Shown here piece by piece: positions 31,017-41,935 of a stretch of DNA of 64,000 nucleotides. Below the pieces are notes generated by a model that worked only from the letters and a program-made list of their open reading frames with translations, did not search any database and was not told where the DNA came from. Numbering within the stretch: the stretch's first letter is position 1; each line of letters opens with the position of its first letter. Origin of the DNA: Tritrichomonas musculus (Eukaryota; Parabasalia; Tritrichomonadida; Tritrichomonadidae); assembly GCA_039105265.1 (NCBI GenBank), contig JAPFFF010000003.1, positions 4,898,001 through 4,962,000 on the forward strand, written 5' to 3'. A program made the position numbers and the translations under genes.

Positions 31017-34000
31017 TCAATGCTGAGAAGGAGGCTTGTTTTTGAAAAAGTCTAAATTATCATAAAAACCTGGAAAATATTTGGCTCCTCTTGAAGTTGG
31101 TGGTTTTGGACGAACATTTTTCTTAACTTTTTTCTCCTCCTTTTCAGGCAAAACTTTTGATTCCATATCAGAATCATTCAAATCAGGTTCTCTTTGACTA
31201 TTTTGATCTTCATTTTTTCTCTTTCTATGACGGCGTTTACCTTTACCTTTACTTGCTTCTTCTTTTTCAACTGGTTCTGGCGTTTCAATATTTTTAGTTT
31301 TATGACTTTTTACTGTTTTTGCTTTTGGAGTTTCTGCTTGATTCGCTGGTACAACTGGATTTGACTTCTTTTGTGGTGTTTTTGATTTAGCCTTTTGTTT
31401 TGATGGTTTGGTATTAATAATCTCTTCATCAGTTGTATAATCAACATCATCTAATATCTTATTCTGATTATTATCAATATCTTTATTTGAATTTTTAGGA
31501 GTGCTTGAGGCATTATTCGGATTTTTTTTTTGTTTTGAAATAGAATCTGTTTTTGTACTTGATTTAGTTCTCTGTGTTTTTGTTGCTGATTGACTATTTG
31601 ATGCATTTTTTGGTGATTTTTGAGATTTAGAATTTTGAAGATTTTTTCTTGGAAGAACATAAGAAGGCCTGATATTAGATAAAGCTGCTAAAACTGGAGG
31701 ACGAAGCTCGTTTATTATTTCATCGTTATCTTGGCCAATAAACGCACTAATTAAAAGCTCCTTTAATTTAACATTATCATATTTGCCATCGTCGAGTTTG
31801 ATAATATCTTTTATTTTACATATTAAAGGTCGTGGAACAAAAGGCTCACTAGGCTCTGGGACATTTGAAATGTTAAATCTTCTCATTATTGATACAAATT
31901 TAATCTCAGATATAGTTTTATCTTTACCAGCAATAAATTCAATTAATTCCTGATTTTTCGCTTTTGCTAAATCTTCAGATGTTTGATTAACTTTATACAT
32001 TTCAGGCAAGGGTTCTTCAACAATAACAGGTGGCTTCTTAACAGATGTCTTGAATAAGTCATCGAGATATGAGTTTGCTTTTATTGGTGATGGATTTTTT
32101 GTTGTTTTATATATATATGGTAGATCTGTTTTTTTATGCGTATTTTTGGGAGATTTTTCTTTAGTATAGAGTGGCGGATCAAATCCTCTTTCAGTTGGCT
32201 CTTGAGATCTGAGTTCGACACGATGCTCGTTTGATTTTGTTTGCCTTTTTAAAAAACTTTTATGCCCAGTATATCTTATTGGCTCCTGCTCTTCTTTAAA
32301 CTCATCATTATCAGGATTTGGGGTTGTATCAAAGTGAGTTGTCTTAACAAAAGGCCGAGTGACGTTGTACTTTTGTATTTTAGATATATGCCTTTTTTTA
32401 ATTGACCTATTGCTTCTATTACTTCTAGAACTTCTACTGCTTCTCATACTTCTAACGCTTTTTTTATCAAGATCAGTTAGATAATCTCTACGAACAATTA
32501 CTTTAGGCCTATTTTCATCAAAAATATCGTTAATCAAATCATATTCAGAATCAGAATAATCAATATCGCTATCAATCTCGAAAATAGGTTCTTCAATGCT
32601 TGTAAAATTATCTTCTTCTTCTTCTTCTTCGATGTAATTCTCAGTTGCAATTGGTTCAATGACTTGTTCTTCTTCATTATAAAAATAATTATTATCTGAA
32701 AAATTATTTGATTCTCTTCTTTCAAAGTTACTATTGTCATAATTCTTTGATTCCTCTTCTTCTGAGAAATTAGTATTTTTGAAATCAACTAATTCTTCTT
32801 CTTCATTTTGAAAACCATTTAATTCTTTTTGGCTATTGTCGAAACTTTTAGAATAATTGGGTTCTTCACCCTCGCTGTTGGCATTTAGAGAATTAATTGA
32901 TTCTTCTTCATTGTTGAAGTTTTGAGAATCTTTTGGTTCTTCTTCTTCAATGTTGATATTTTGAGAATCTTTTAGTTCTTCTTCTTTATTATTAGTATTA
33001 ATTAAAACATTTGATTCTTTTTCATTATTTTCAATATTTTGTGAAACTTTTTGATCTTCTTCATTGTTAATGTTTTGGGAATCTTTTAGTTCTTCTTCTT
33101 TATTATTAGTATTAATTAAAACATTTGATTCTTTTTCATTATTTTCAATATTTTGTGAAACTTTTTGATCTTCTTCATTGTTAATGTTTTGGGAATCTTT
33201 TAGTTCTTCTTCTTTATTATTAGCATTAATTAAAACATTTGATTCTTTTTCATTATTTTCAATATTTTGTGAAACTTTCTGATCTTCTTCATTGTTGACA
33301 TTTTGAGAATCTCTTAGTCCTTCTTCTTTATTATTAGCATTAATTAAAATTCCTGATTCTTTTTCATTGCTTATATTATGCTCTTCTTCTTTCCTATCTT
33401 CATTATGCGAAAAACTTTGCTTTTCTTCATTGTTGAAATTTTGTGAATCTTCTGGCTCTTTTTCATTGCTTAAAATTGTAACACTTTTTGATTCTTCTTC
33501 GTTATTAATATTTTGAAATTCTGTTGGGACTTCGTTATTATTGTCTTTAAGTAATTCATTTGATTCTTTTTCATTGCTATCAACATTTTGCAAATCTTTT
33601 TGTTCATTTTGGCTGCTGATGTTTTGAGAATCTTTTGGCTCTTCTTCATTGCTTTTTACATTTTGTGTATCTATTATTTCCTCTGCATTTTTGATATTTT
33701 GCGAACCTTTTGGTTCTTCTTCGTTGTTTACATTTTGAACGCTTTTTGATTCTTCAATCTTGTTACTTATAAAATCTTTTGAAGCTTCTTTAGGATGCAC
33801 ATTTAAAGATCCATTTAATGCTTTATTATCATTACTATTATCTTGCCAATGCACCAACTCTCCTTCTTCAACATCATTCGTATCATGGTGTTCTTCAATT
33901 ACATTGGAATCAATATTTGATATATCTTTTGAATCTTCTTCATTTAATTTTTCTTCATTTGGATTTGTCGATTTGTCGTCATTTTCATTAATATTAGATA

Positions 34001-34124
34001 ATAAATTAGACTCTCCTTCTTGGTAATCTACAATATCTGAATTTTTATTAATCATAAGCGTTTCAGGCGTTTGGTGATCTAGTTCGTTTTGGTTAATTTG
34101 ATTTTCAGTCCCCGAAATGCTCAT
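31017..34124 (-). CDS. Long acidic, Asn/Glu-rich repeat protein, unknown function
   Basis: This 1035-aa protein is extremely hydrophilic. About residues 1-520 are Glu/Asn/Ser-rich with degenerate repeats of the type NNEEEPKDSQN, including three near-identical 38-aa units. A Ser/Arg patch (SMRSSRSSRSNRSNRSIKKR, about 555-575) follows. A more globular helical stretch (about 730-840, e.g. LICKIKDIIKLDDGKYDN) is succeeded by a Lys-rich C-terminus (GKGKRRHRKRKNED). No known domain is recognised. Charge segregation (acidic N-half, basic C-half) resembles scaffolds or nucleolar and cytoskeletal linker proteins, but function is not known. It shares a 91-bp divergent promoter with the next gene. Confidence 0.75.
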   Translation of the reverse strand: MSISGTENQINQNELDHQTPETLMINKNSDIVDYQEGESNLLSNINENDDKSTNPNEEKLNEEDSKDISNIDSNVIEEHHDTNDVEEGELVHWQDNSNDNKALNGSLNVHPKEASKDFISNKIEESKSVQNVNNEEEPKGSQNIKNAEEIIDTQNVKSNEEEPKDSQNISSQNEQKDLQNVDSNEKESNELLKDNNNEVPTEFQNINNEEESKSVTILSNEKEPEDSQNFNNEEKQSFSHNEDRKEEEHNISNEKESGILINANNKEEGLRDSQNVNNEEDQKVSQNIENNEKESNVLINANNKEEELKDSQNINNEEDQKVSQNIENNEKESNVLINTNNKEEELKDSQNINNEEDQKVSQNIENNEKESNVLINTNNKEEELKDSQNINIEEEEPKDSQNFNNEEESINSLNANSEGEEPNYSKSFDNSQKELNGFQNEEEELVDFKNTNFSEEEESKNYDNSNFERRESNNFSDNNYFYNEEEQVIEPIATENYIEEEEEEDNFTSIEEPIFEIDSDIDYSDSEYDLINDIFDENRPKVIVRRDYLTDLDKKSVRSMRSSRSSRSNRSNRSIKKRHISKIQKYNVTRPFVKTTHFDTTPNPDNDEFKEEQEPIRYTGHKSFLKRQTKSNEHRVELRSQEPTERGFDPPLYTKEKSPKNTHKKTDLPYIYKTTKNPSPIKANSYLDDLFKTSVKKPPVIVEEPLPEMYKVNQTSEDLAKAKNQELIEFIAGKDKTISEIKFVSIMRRFNISNVPEPSEPFVPRPLICKIKDIIKLDDGKYDNVKLKELLISAFIGQDNDEIINELRPPVLAALSNIRPSYVLPRKNLQNSKSQKSPKNASNSQSATKTQRTKSSTKTDSISKQKKNPNNASSTPKNSNKDIDNNQNKILDDVDYTTDEEIINTKPSKQKAKSKTPQKKSNPVVPANQAETPKAKTVKSHKTKNIETPEPVEKEEASKGKGKRRHRKRKNEDQNSQREPDLNDSDMESKVLPEKEEKKVKKNVRPKPPTSRGAKYFPGFYDNLDFFKNKPPSQH
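32960..33345 (-). repeat. 114-bp tandem repeat within the acidic protein gene
   Basis: The phrase ATTAAAACATTTGATTCTTT recurs at 33001, 33115 and 33229, an exact 114-bp period (38 codons). The intervening sequence is nearly identical in these copies. Flanking shorter motifs are older, diverged relatives of the same unit. Confidence 0.88.
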
Positions 34125-34154
34125 TTATTATTTTTCTTTAACGTATAATTAATT

Positions 34155-34213
34155 ATTTCCACTTTTTTAATACTGAATTAAAAATTCAATTACAATATGA
34201 AAAAGTGGAAATG
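34155..34213. promoter_or_regulatory. Divergent promoter with perfect 13-bp inverted repeat
   Basis: ATTTCCACTTTTT at 34155-34167 and AAAAAGTGGAAAT at 34201-34213 are exact reverse complements, so both divergent genes carry AAAAAGTGGAAAT in the same orientation relative to their own start codon. The right copy ends 2 nt before the ATG at 34216; the left copy ends 30 nt before the ATG at 34124. A shared regulatory or initiator element is inferred. Confidence 0.5.
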
Positions 34214-34215
34214 TA

Positions 34216-35775
34216 ATGTACGCCTACAAAGATGCCACCGGATTTCCATATCAGATTATAAAATACAACACACTAATTGATAATTCTCATAAAAAAAGTG
34301 GCCCATTTTCGAAAAATCTTGATTATTGCTCTTTCAATTACCTGAAAACTGATCAAGATTGCTTAATTGCAAACATTTTTGCAGCATATGACAATGAAAG
34401 AGGCGATAAGTTATATCAAAGTCTTAATTATTTATCTAGCTATTTGGTAAATAAGAAACCCGAAGTTTTTCCATTATTAGTACAAACACAAATTATTTCA
34501 TTATTAATTGGACTTTCATCTCCTGAAAGCACTTTTGAATGCAAAAACACAGCATATTTATGCCTTTATAATATTTTAGCATTATATTCAGAAACAACTC
34601 CACTTTTATTACAAAACGGCATTTTGAATGTATTTTATTCTCACATATACAATAATGAATTTAATAAAAAAAGCAATTTGAACATCGATGGAATTGTTAA
34701 TCTACTCATTGATGAACCAAAATTAATCCATCAAGTTATGTCTCAGTTTCCTATGTCCATATTTGTCGGTAATCCCCCATTTGATAATATTCTTTCAATG
34801 TTCTTGAAAATAAATAAGGATATATTTGAATCAATTAATAGATTATTTATCATTTATTTGGAAAATGGCGTTTCAATGACAGAAATTGATTTAATGATTA
34901 AATTTTATTGCGCATGCTTGAAAAAAGCAGATAAAATTGCCGATTCATTCTCATATTTGAGAAAGCCAACGTTAGAAGGAATTAATAATTGTCTAATCAT
35001 GTGTAGACTCAAAAACAATCAATATTCATTGATTAGCGAAATTGATTTTATTAACATTTTAGAATATATCAATGAAGATTATAAAAAAACTTTAATGCAT
35101 GATAAAAAACAAGCAGAAATTTTTTTAAATGGAATTTCTTTGTGCTTCGACATTTTTTCAAAACTTGTTGAATATCGTCTTTCTTCATTAAATTATGATT
35201 TTCGAGATATTCTATCTTTTTGCACACTTGAAGAAAATGATCGATTTTGCCATTTTAATGATAATGCTGGAATTTCAGCATTTGAACTTGTAGCAACAAT
35301 TTTACTTAATTGTGAAGAAGATACATATTATTCATTTTTATATGGCAGCAATTTTAAATTTATAAAAATTCTTTGCGATGCAATCACTAAAGGCTCATAT
35401 TATATAATTTATCCAGCTGCAGTGAGTTTAAATCAAATAATTCAAGGTTGTAATGATCCAATTATCAACGATCAATTCATTGATGAATATGTATTTGAAG
35501 CATTATTAAAAATGATGATTATAGATAACAAAAAAATCCAAATTAAAACAATTAAATCTATTAGAATTATTTTCAATCGGAGTGAACGTAATGCTGATTG
35601 TCCAGAAAAAAATTTTTCCCGGACCAAACATAAAGATATAAACGAATGCATATCTGCTTTCGATAGTAATTATGGATGCGACATTTTTGCAAATTGCATG
35701 AACTCGACAGACAACGAAGAAATTTCAAAGAACTGCTATTGCTTTTTGACACATTATTTCCCACTAATTATTTAA
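34216..35775 (+). CDS. Helical-repeat (ARM-like) protein, unknown function
   Basis: This 519-aa protein is soluble, with no signal peptide or membrane segment. It is rich in amphipathic helices of the armadillo/HEAT kind (e.g. FPLLVQTQIISLLIGLSSPE, CKNTAYLCLYNILALYSE, IIYPAAVSLNQIIQGC). Cys content is rather high. No specific family is recognised. It is divergently paired with the acidic repeat protein, so the two may be co-regulated. ATG 34216 is the only start compatible with the tiny promoter. Confidence 0.6.
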   Translation: MYAYKDATGFPYQIIKYNTLIDNSHKKSGPFSKNLDYCSFNYLKTDQDCLIANIFAAYDNERGDKLYQSLNYLSSYLVNKKPEVFPLLVQTQIISLLIGLSSPESTFECKNTAYLCLYNILALYSETTPLLLQNGILNVFYSHIYNNEFNKKSNLNIDGIVNLLIDEPKLIHQVMSQFPMSIFVGNPPFDNILSMFLKINKDIFESINRLFIIYLENGVSMTEIDLMIKFYCACLKKADKIADSFSYLRKPTLEGINNCLIMCRLKNNQYSLISEIDFINILEYINEDYKKTLMHDKKQAEIFLNGISLCFDIFSKLVEYRLSSLNYDFRDILSFCTLEENDRFCHFNDNAGISAFELVATILLNCEEDTYYSFLYGSNFKFIKILCDAITKGSYYIIYPAAVSLNQIIQGCNDPIINDQFIDEYVFEALLKMMIIDNKKIQIKTIKSIRIIFNRSERNADCPEKNFSRTKHKDINECISAFDSNYGCDIFANCMNSTDNEEISKNCYCFLTHYFPLII

Positions 35776-36111
35776 TTGTTTACCTAATATTATTAACAGA
35801 AACTCATCTTTGCTTGTAATAATATATTACTATTTAATCAATGAAGAGATTAATGATTTGGCAGTGGAATCGCCAAAAAGATGTTTAAAAAAAGCTCACA
35901 GGGAGATAAAGAACTAAAAATAAATACAATTAGTTAAATCCCCTATAACATTACATTTTTTTTTTATATGTGATCAATAAAAATCATTGACACTCATTTT
36001 TTTTTTTTTTATATCTTTTTACCTAAAAAAATAACCTTTAATGATCGTACTTTAAAATCATTCAAATATTAAATTGTAAACGTTTACTTTTACCAAAATA
36101 AATATATAAAA
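35776..36111. other. Intergenic region between two plus-strand genes
   Basis: AT-rich with two poly-T runs near 35958 and 36000. Nothing else seen. Confidence 0.4.
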
Positions 36112-36546
36112 ATGAAACAGAATCGAAATGCTAAACAACAATATTATTCAGATGATGATCAACAATACGATGATGGTACAAATAATAACGATGACGGCGA
36201 CGACGATGAAAATTATACACAAACAGATGATATGGCTAACGAAAAAGACAGAATCATTCAAAAACAGAGACAAATGATTGAGGAAATGCAGAACGAATTT
36301 GCAGCGACTTTAGATTCGCTTCGTGGACAGTTACGCGATTTTATTGAAGAATCTTCTCAAGTCCAAGAAGAAATGCTGGAAAGAATTAAAGAATTAAAAG
36401 CAGAGCTTAGCCAAGCTAGGAAAAAATCAACGCGCGCTGCTGGTGGTTCTACAGCAGTAAAAAGTTCCTTATATAATTATGGACCGAAACACCCAAGAAA
36501 ACTAGCTCAAGGAAATGTACGTAAATCAACCACGGGATGGAAGTGA
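36112..36546 (+). CDS. Small acidic coiled-coil protein
   Basis: This 144-aa protein has a disordered Asp/Asn/Gln-rich N-terminus (about 1-45). A single coiled coil follows (about 45-105, heptads in QRQMIEEMQNEFAATLDSLR and QEEMLERIKELKAELSQARK), then a basic tail ending YGPKHPRKLAQGNVRKST. The composition and codon use are clearly coding, and GC content is above the flanks. The family is not recognised. A role as a small cytoskeleton-associated or adaptor protein is possible but unproven. Confidence 0.72.
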   Translation: MKQNRNAKQQYYSDDDQQYDDGTNNNDDGDDDENYTQTDDMANEKDRIIQKQRQMIEEMQNEFAATLDSLRGQLRDFIEESSQVQEEMLERIKELKAELSQARKKSTRAAGGSTAVKSSLYNYGPKHPRKLAQGNVRKSTTGWK

Positions 36547-37199
36547 TTTTTGAACAGAGCTTTTTTTATTGATTTTTTTTTAAATAAATTTATTTTTTTT
36601 TTTGTACTAAAACGAAAACGTTTAAAACACTATATGATCGCTTCATAACCGTTACAGCATAACAGCATTTTCTTTTATTTCATAATGCATATTTTTATAT
36701 CAAAATGCAAAAAAAAAAAAAAAAATTATATTTAAACTACTTATTTTTTTATGAACTAGTTGTGACTAAAAGGGAAAATCAAATAAAGAAAGTTATTAAC
36801 ATATATAAACAAACGCATTTCCTAATATTTTATGTATAATATAAAGTACTAAATGATGTAGCATTTTTGAGACTTGAATTGGGAGATTAGAAGAAATCCC
36901 CTTGCATCGACCATACCTTATTTCTTTTTTTAATATCACTTGGCTCTGTTGCAATAATCAAAATTATTAAATCCCACAATAATATACAAACTGATATTTC
37001 GTGAATAAACTGAAAATCCATAAATATGCAAAAAAAATATCAGTGACCAAAAGATATTTCATTGTCACTGCCTTTATCCTTAATTAAAATCGTCATTTTC
37101 TCATCAATATTGAATAAAAATAACATAAATATTAGTTAAAGTCATTTAAAAATTAGAATATACAATTATTATTTTATAACATAAAAAAAAAAAATAAAT
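36547..37199. other. Convergent intergenic region
   Basis: AT-rich spacer with several homopolymer A and T runs (for example near 36712). No gene or RNA seen. Confidence 0.45.
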
Positions 37200-40100
37200 C
37201 TATTCATTAGTAATGCCAGGAGATTCAACAATAAATTTGCTAAACAAAGGAGCCCTTGATGTTGGACCATTAGTGAAGCCTTTTTGTTGATCTTTCTTAT
37301 TTCCGATATTATTATTCAAAGGAAACTGTTTCAATTGCTTTTGCTGCGTCTGCTGTTGTTGATTTAAAATCATCTGCTGATTAGCTTGATTTGCCTGCTG
37401 TCCAACTCCTTCACGGTTAAGTGACAAACTTGACTGGAAGTGGCCGGACATTTTTTGCAATCTACCAACGACAATTGGAATTGTAATTAGTTGGGTTAAT
37501 GAAGGAGGAGCTCCTTTCTTTGATTTGACTCTTAATGCACCTCTAATTATTAGTTTCTTTTCGGCTCTAAGACAGTCGAGCCTCCTCCAGATGATCTTGT
37601 TCCCGATTGCTGCGAAAATTGCTTCTTCAATGACATTTCGAATTTCTTTAGGCGATCTGACCAAATTAAAACCGCCGGAAATGAGAGTATAGACCTTCCT
37701 TGCCCAGTCTTCCCATTCTTTGTTATTTGTGTTTTGCATCAGGACGGCACGTGCATCAACAACGTCTTTTTTGAAGGACTTCACTTGTTGCTCGAGTGAA
37801 GTAACTTCACTTTCGAGTTGTTTTTTCTTCTCAATTATTTCACCAACACAGCTCGAAACTTTGATGAATTTGGGCTGATTTTGACCTTCTTTGATCGGAC
37901 TTCCTTCGCTTTGATAGAGCTCCAATTGCTGGCGAATGATTTGAAGCTCATGATTGGCTTCTTCGGCAGCAAATGAGTCTTTCTCAAGCATTGTAAGTCT
38001 GGCTCGAACTTTGCTCAGAATTTGCTCAACCGTGGCTTCGTTAACTGGTTGATTAACGTAAACCATTTCTTTAAACGTCCTACATATTCGTGTCATGAAT
38101 TCTTGAGTTTTCAGATTCAACTCATTCTTCATCGTTTCAAGTTTGGCTTTGGAATCGCTTTCTGCAGCAAAAAGACGAAGTTTGAGTTGTGAGTCAAATA
38201 AAGCCTTTTCTCGCTTCATCTTTTCATCTTTACTGGCCAATCTAGAATTCATCATTTTTTGTTCGACAGTTAAGGTTGATATCTTTGACTTTAGATCGTT
38301 AACTTCATCCGTTAACTTTCTAACTTCGCTTTTAGCTTCTTCTTCACTCTTTTGAGAATTTTCTAGTTCTTTGGTTAATTCAGCAATTTTGGTGAAACGT
38401 TCAGACTCAGATTTTTCAAGCTTTGTTTGAATGTTTCTTAATGCTGTAACTAACTTGGCTTGCTTCTTCTTTGATGAAGATTTTATACCAATAATTTTCT
38501 CTTTAGCATCATTTTGAGATTGATCAACTCTTCTTTGCATTTCATTGACTTCATTTTTCAAATCATTAACGATTTCATCGTATTGTTTCTTTGTTTCTTC
38601 GATTTGCTTCTGCATTTCGGCATTAATTTGATTATTTTCTTCGACAATTAAAGTTGAGTTCTTTTCATTTTCTCTGACAAGATTTTCGTATTGACTATTT
38701 GAAATATCGAGTTTTTGGCTAAGATCATTAATTTTGCTGTCTTTGTCAGCAATTTCTTTTTGAAGATCTTTCTGTTTCTTTTGGAAATCGCCGTTAAGTT
38801 TGTTCATCTCTTCTTTAAGAACTGTGAGCTGGTTGTTGGCTTCATTTACAATGCTGTTTAATTTGTTTTTGGTTTCTTGTGAATCAGATATCTCTTGTGA
38901 AAGTCTCTTTTCGATTTTTCTGGTATATTTATTCGAATCAAAACATTCTTCATCCAAGATATCGATACATTTAAGCATTGTTAGCAATTCCTGAAGACCT
39001 TTTTCATTAAGAATGGCGCTTCTAATTGTTGATCGAACTTTTTCAATTGCAGCTGATGATCCTTTTGATAATCTATTCTTTTTATTTTTCCTCCTTCTTT
39101 TATCGTCATTAATGTTGTCATCATCAATATCATCAATTTCATATTCAGTATTGGTGACATTACCACTGCTGTTATTATCATCATAATTAATTTCTCTTTC
39201 TGCTATTTGATTTAAGTTACGAAGTTGGCGAATTTCTTTTGTTTGAAGGTCACATTGGTTTCGTGCTTCTAGTGCATATCGTTGTAGAACATCATTTGCA
39301 GTTAAGGCTTGAACAAGCATCAAGTAAAGTTGTTTTCCTTCTGATGTCTTTGGTTCTTTGAATCTGTCAATAAAATCAGCGATGTTGGCAGAGAGAGTTG
39401 ATGGATTGTGGTTGGAACTGATTAAAAGATAATCGAATAAGTTTGGCTGCAACCGATCATTTTGTATTTGATCACAATTTTCAGCAATAAAGCTTTCAAG
39501 ACGAGCACATTGAGTTTGAAGTTGGAATCTTACTTCTTCATCATCACGGCCGATGACCCAAGCTTGTATATTTCTACTATTTGCGAGTTCTTGAATGAAT
39601 TTAAGTTCTGATAGAGCTGCTCGGTAAAATCTGGAGGCTAAGTTTCTCATATTTAGTAAATCAGAATTATCATTGCGCGAATTTTGAATACGATTAGTAT
39701 TATTGTCATTATCAGTGAAAAAGTTTGATTGAGTCTTCTTATTAAGAGTTTCAACAACAAATGAAAATAATTGCAATATTCTTTGAGGGACAGATACTTC
39801 TTCATCATTGCTGATATCATTTATTTGCTTGGCAGATGATGGAAGGGTTTCCTCAGAAAGTTGTCGAATTGAATCTAGGAACGTTAAATCGAGTGCTTGG
39901 TGAACTGAACCTTGCTCGTTTTGCTGTAATTGGTTTTGCTGTAATTGTTGTTGCTGTTTACGCTCAAGTTCTTCATTTTTAGTTAATGATTCTTCAAGAC
40001 TATTAGTTAAATCTCGAACTCTATTGTTTGAAAATTCAAGATGAGTTTCAAGAAGTTTACAAGCTTCATTAAGACGCTGAACATAAGTAACAAGCTCAAT

Positions 40101-41354
40101 TCTTCCAGCTGAGATATCTGCTAATTCTATATTTTGCTGATCAAATTGAAGCGTGAGCTCATCGAAAAGATTTTGAAGTTTCTGTATTTCTTGATTTTTC
40201 ATATCAAGTTTCTTCTTTAATTCTGCATTTTCATCAGAAAAGTTATTATTTTCTATTTGATGTTTGAGATTTTTAGCTTGATTTATATCATTGAATTTTT
40301 CAATCTTTTCACTCAATTTTTTGTTTTCATACTGAAGACCGTTTATAATTTCTTCATCTTTTGCCATTTTTTCTTCATACTTTTTAATATAATTCCTCTT
40401 TTTCTCTAGTTTTCTGCTCTTTTTCTCGTTTTCAATTTGGGCTGTAAGAAGCTCTGCTTTTATACTTTCAATTTGAGCACTAATAAGACTATCAGAATTA
40501 TTTTCTTTTTCTTTTTGAGGATTCTGATTTTGTTGATCTTTTACTTGATTTAGAACTTCTTGCTCTTTTTCTTTTTCTTCTAATGCTGTTAAAGCATCTT
40601 TTAATTGCTGCTTTGCTAAATTTCTTTCTTCACGAAGTCTCCTAATATGATCATTTTTGCTATCTACTGTTTTCTTTAATGTATCAAGTTCATTTCTTAC
40701 TGATAAAAGTTCATCTGTAGTCTTTAATAATTCTTGACGGAAGGTTTCATTTAATTCAGAATCAGTAACTTTATTGACAAAGGTTACACCTTTTTGCTTT
40801 GGAGGTTGTTTGCTAAATTTGCTTTCAAGCTGAGGAATTATTTGCGTTTTCTTTGTTGTCTTAGGAAGATCGAATTTGCTGATTAAATCAGAAATTAATT
40901 TATCATATTTAGATGCTTCTGTAATTACATAATCTGTGAGTTCATCTTCAGTTGATATTTGCTGTTGAGTGTCTAATTTATCAACAATACGTCCAATAAG
41001 TGCGTTTTCGGCGTTAATAATTACATCTTGCTGATCATCGAGTGCAGCAGTTTTCATAGATGATATTTGATTTTTTAGATTTGAAACTTGCGATTCGAGC
41101 TCTGGCTCTAGATTTTGCTTTAAATAAAGCGACATTGCATTTAAAATAAAACGAAGATTCTTTTGTCCTTGCTCTACGATTTCATTTGAATCAATACTTT
41201 GTAGAAGTCGCGATACAAGTGGGGATAATAAATCTTTAAGTCGTTGTGATTGATCCTTTGTTAACGTTGTTGGATCCTTATTCCTCTTTGATAAATTTGT
41301 AATGAAATGTGAAAGACCGGTATAATCAGATGATTCGTGAATTGTTTCGGTCAT
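37200..41354 (-). CDS. Long coiled-coil protein
   Basis: This 1384-aa protein is dominated by coiled coil. The first coil spans about residues 205-480 and the second about 825-1125 (e.g. ELTKELENSQKSEEEAKSEV), separated by a more globular helical segment (about 520-740). A shorter coil lies near 1190-1220. It ends with a domain (about 1230-1310, IIWRRLDCLRAEKKLIIRGA) and a Gln/Asn-rich tail. No motor, GTPase or transmembrane part is visible. In trichomonads such proteins are often in the Golgi or the cytoskeletal mastigont. The C-terminal coding part is richer in GC than the N-terminal part. Confidence 0.75.
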   Translation of the reverse strand: MTETIHESSDYTGLSHFITNLSKRNKDPTTLTKDQSQRLKDLLSPLVSRLLQSIDSNEIVEQGQKNLRFILNAMSLYLKQNLEPELESQVSNLKNQISSMKTAALDDQQDVIINAENALIGRIVDKLDTQQQISTEDELTDYVITEASKYDKLISDLISKFDLPKTTKKTQIIPQLESKFSKQPPKQKGVTFVNKVTDSELNETFRQELLKTTDELLSVRNELDTLKKTVDSKNDHIRRLREERNLAKQQLKDALTALEEKEKEQEVLNQVKDQQNQNPQKEKENNSDSLISAQIESIKAELLTAQIENEKKSRKLEKKRNYIKKYEEKMAKDEEIINGLQYENKKLSEKIEKFNDINQAKNLKHQIENNNFSDENAELKKKLDMKNQEIQKLQNLFDELTLQFDQQNIELADISAGRIELVTYVQRLNEACKLLETHLEFSNNRVRDLTNSLEESLTKNEELERKQQQQLQQNQLQQNEQGSVHQALDLTFLDSIRQLSEETLPSSAKQINDISNDEEVSVPQRILQLFSFVVETLNKKTQSNFFTDNDNNTNRIQNSRNDNSDLLNMRNLASRFYRAALSELKFIQELANSRNIQAWVIGRDDEEVRFQLQTQCARLESFIAENCDQIQNDRLQPNLFDYLLISSNHNPSTLSANIADFIDRFKEPKTSEGKQLYLMLVQALTANDVLQRYALEARNQCDLQTKEIRQLRNLNQIAEREINYDDNNSSGNVTNTEYEIDDIDDDNINDDKRRRKNKKNRLSKGSSAAIEKVRSTIRSAILNEKGLQELLTMLKCIDILDEECFDSNKYTRKIEKRLSQEISDSQETKNKLNSIVNEANNQLTVLKEEMNKLNGDFQKKQKDLQKEIADKDSKINDLSQKLDISNSQYENLVRENEKNSTLIVEENNQINAEMQKQIEETKKQYDEIVNDLKNEVNEMQRRVDQSQNDAKEKIIGIKSSSKKKQAKLVTALRNIQTKLEKSESERFTKIAELTKELENSQKSEEEAKSEVRKLTDEVNDLKSKISTLTVEQKMMNSRLASKDEKMKREKALFDSQLKLRLFAAESDSKAKLETMKNELNLKTQEFMTRICRTFKEMVYVNQPVNEATVEQILSKVRARLTMLEKDSFAAEEANHELQIIRQQLELYQSEGSPIKEGQNQPKFIKVSSCVGEIIEKKKQLESEVTSLEQQVKSFKKDVVDARAVLMQNTNNKEWEDWARKVYTLISGGFNLVRSPKEIRNVIEEAIFAAIGNKIIWRRLDCLRAEKKLIIRGALRVKSKKGAPPSLTQLITIPIVVGRLQKMSGHFQSSLSLNREGVGQQANQANQQMILNQQQQTQQKQLKQFPLNNNIGNKKDQQKGFTNGPTSRAPLFSKFIVESPGITNE

Positions 41355-41935
41355 TCTAAAAACTATTGAGGATTAATTTATAAGTAAAGAAAAAAAATAA
41401 ATTGATATTAAAGTTTTGAAAATATTATCGATAAGGTTAAAATAAACCTCTTTAAAAAACCGTTGACAAATCTTTATCATTTTAAATTATTTATTTATTA
41501 AACGGCCTTGAAATTTTTTTATTCCATGAAATTAAATTATTAAATAAATATTTATACATATACCAATTTTTTTTTGATATAACAATGATTTGAATTTTAA
41601 TATGAATTTTTAATAAACGGTATTTTCTGGAATACAATTTTCAATGATAGTTTTGGTATAAAAAAACAACTTTTTGAATAATTTTATTGAAAAAAATTTA
41701 ACATCTAAATTTCATTTATTATTTATTAAATAAAAGATTATTTTATAATTTTTGTAATTATAAATGATATAAATTATATTTATATTTATATTTATATTAA
41801 TATTTTTATTAATATTTTTATTAATATTTTTATTAAATTAAATAAGATTAAAATATGAAGATATTATATCATTTAAATATTTTATGTATTAACCATTTAA
41901 ACCCACAATTTCTCTTTATTAAACGTCTACATTAT
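41355..41935. other. Divergent intergenic region, extremely AT-rich
   Basis: 588 bp between divergent genes. Around 41777-41835 there is a small tandem TTTATATTAATATTTTTATTAA-like tract (units of 12-16 bp). No coding sequence. Confidence 0.45.
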
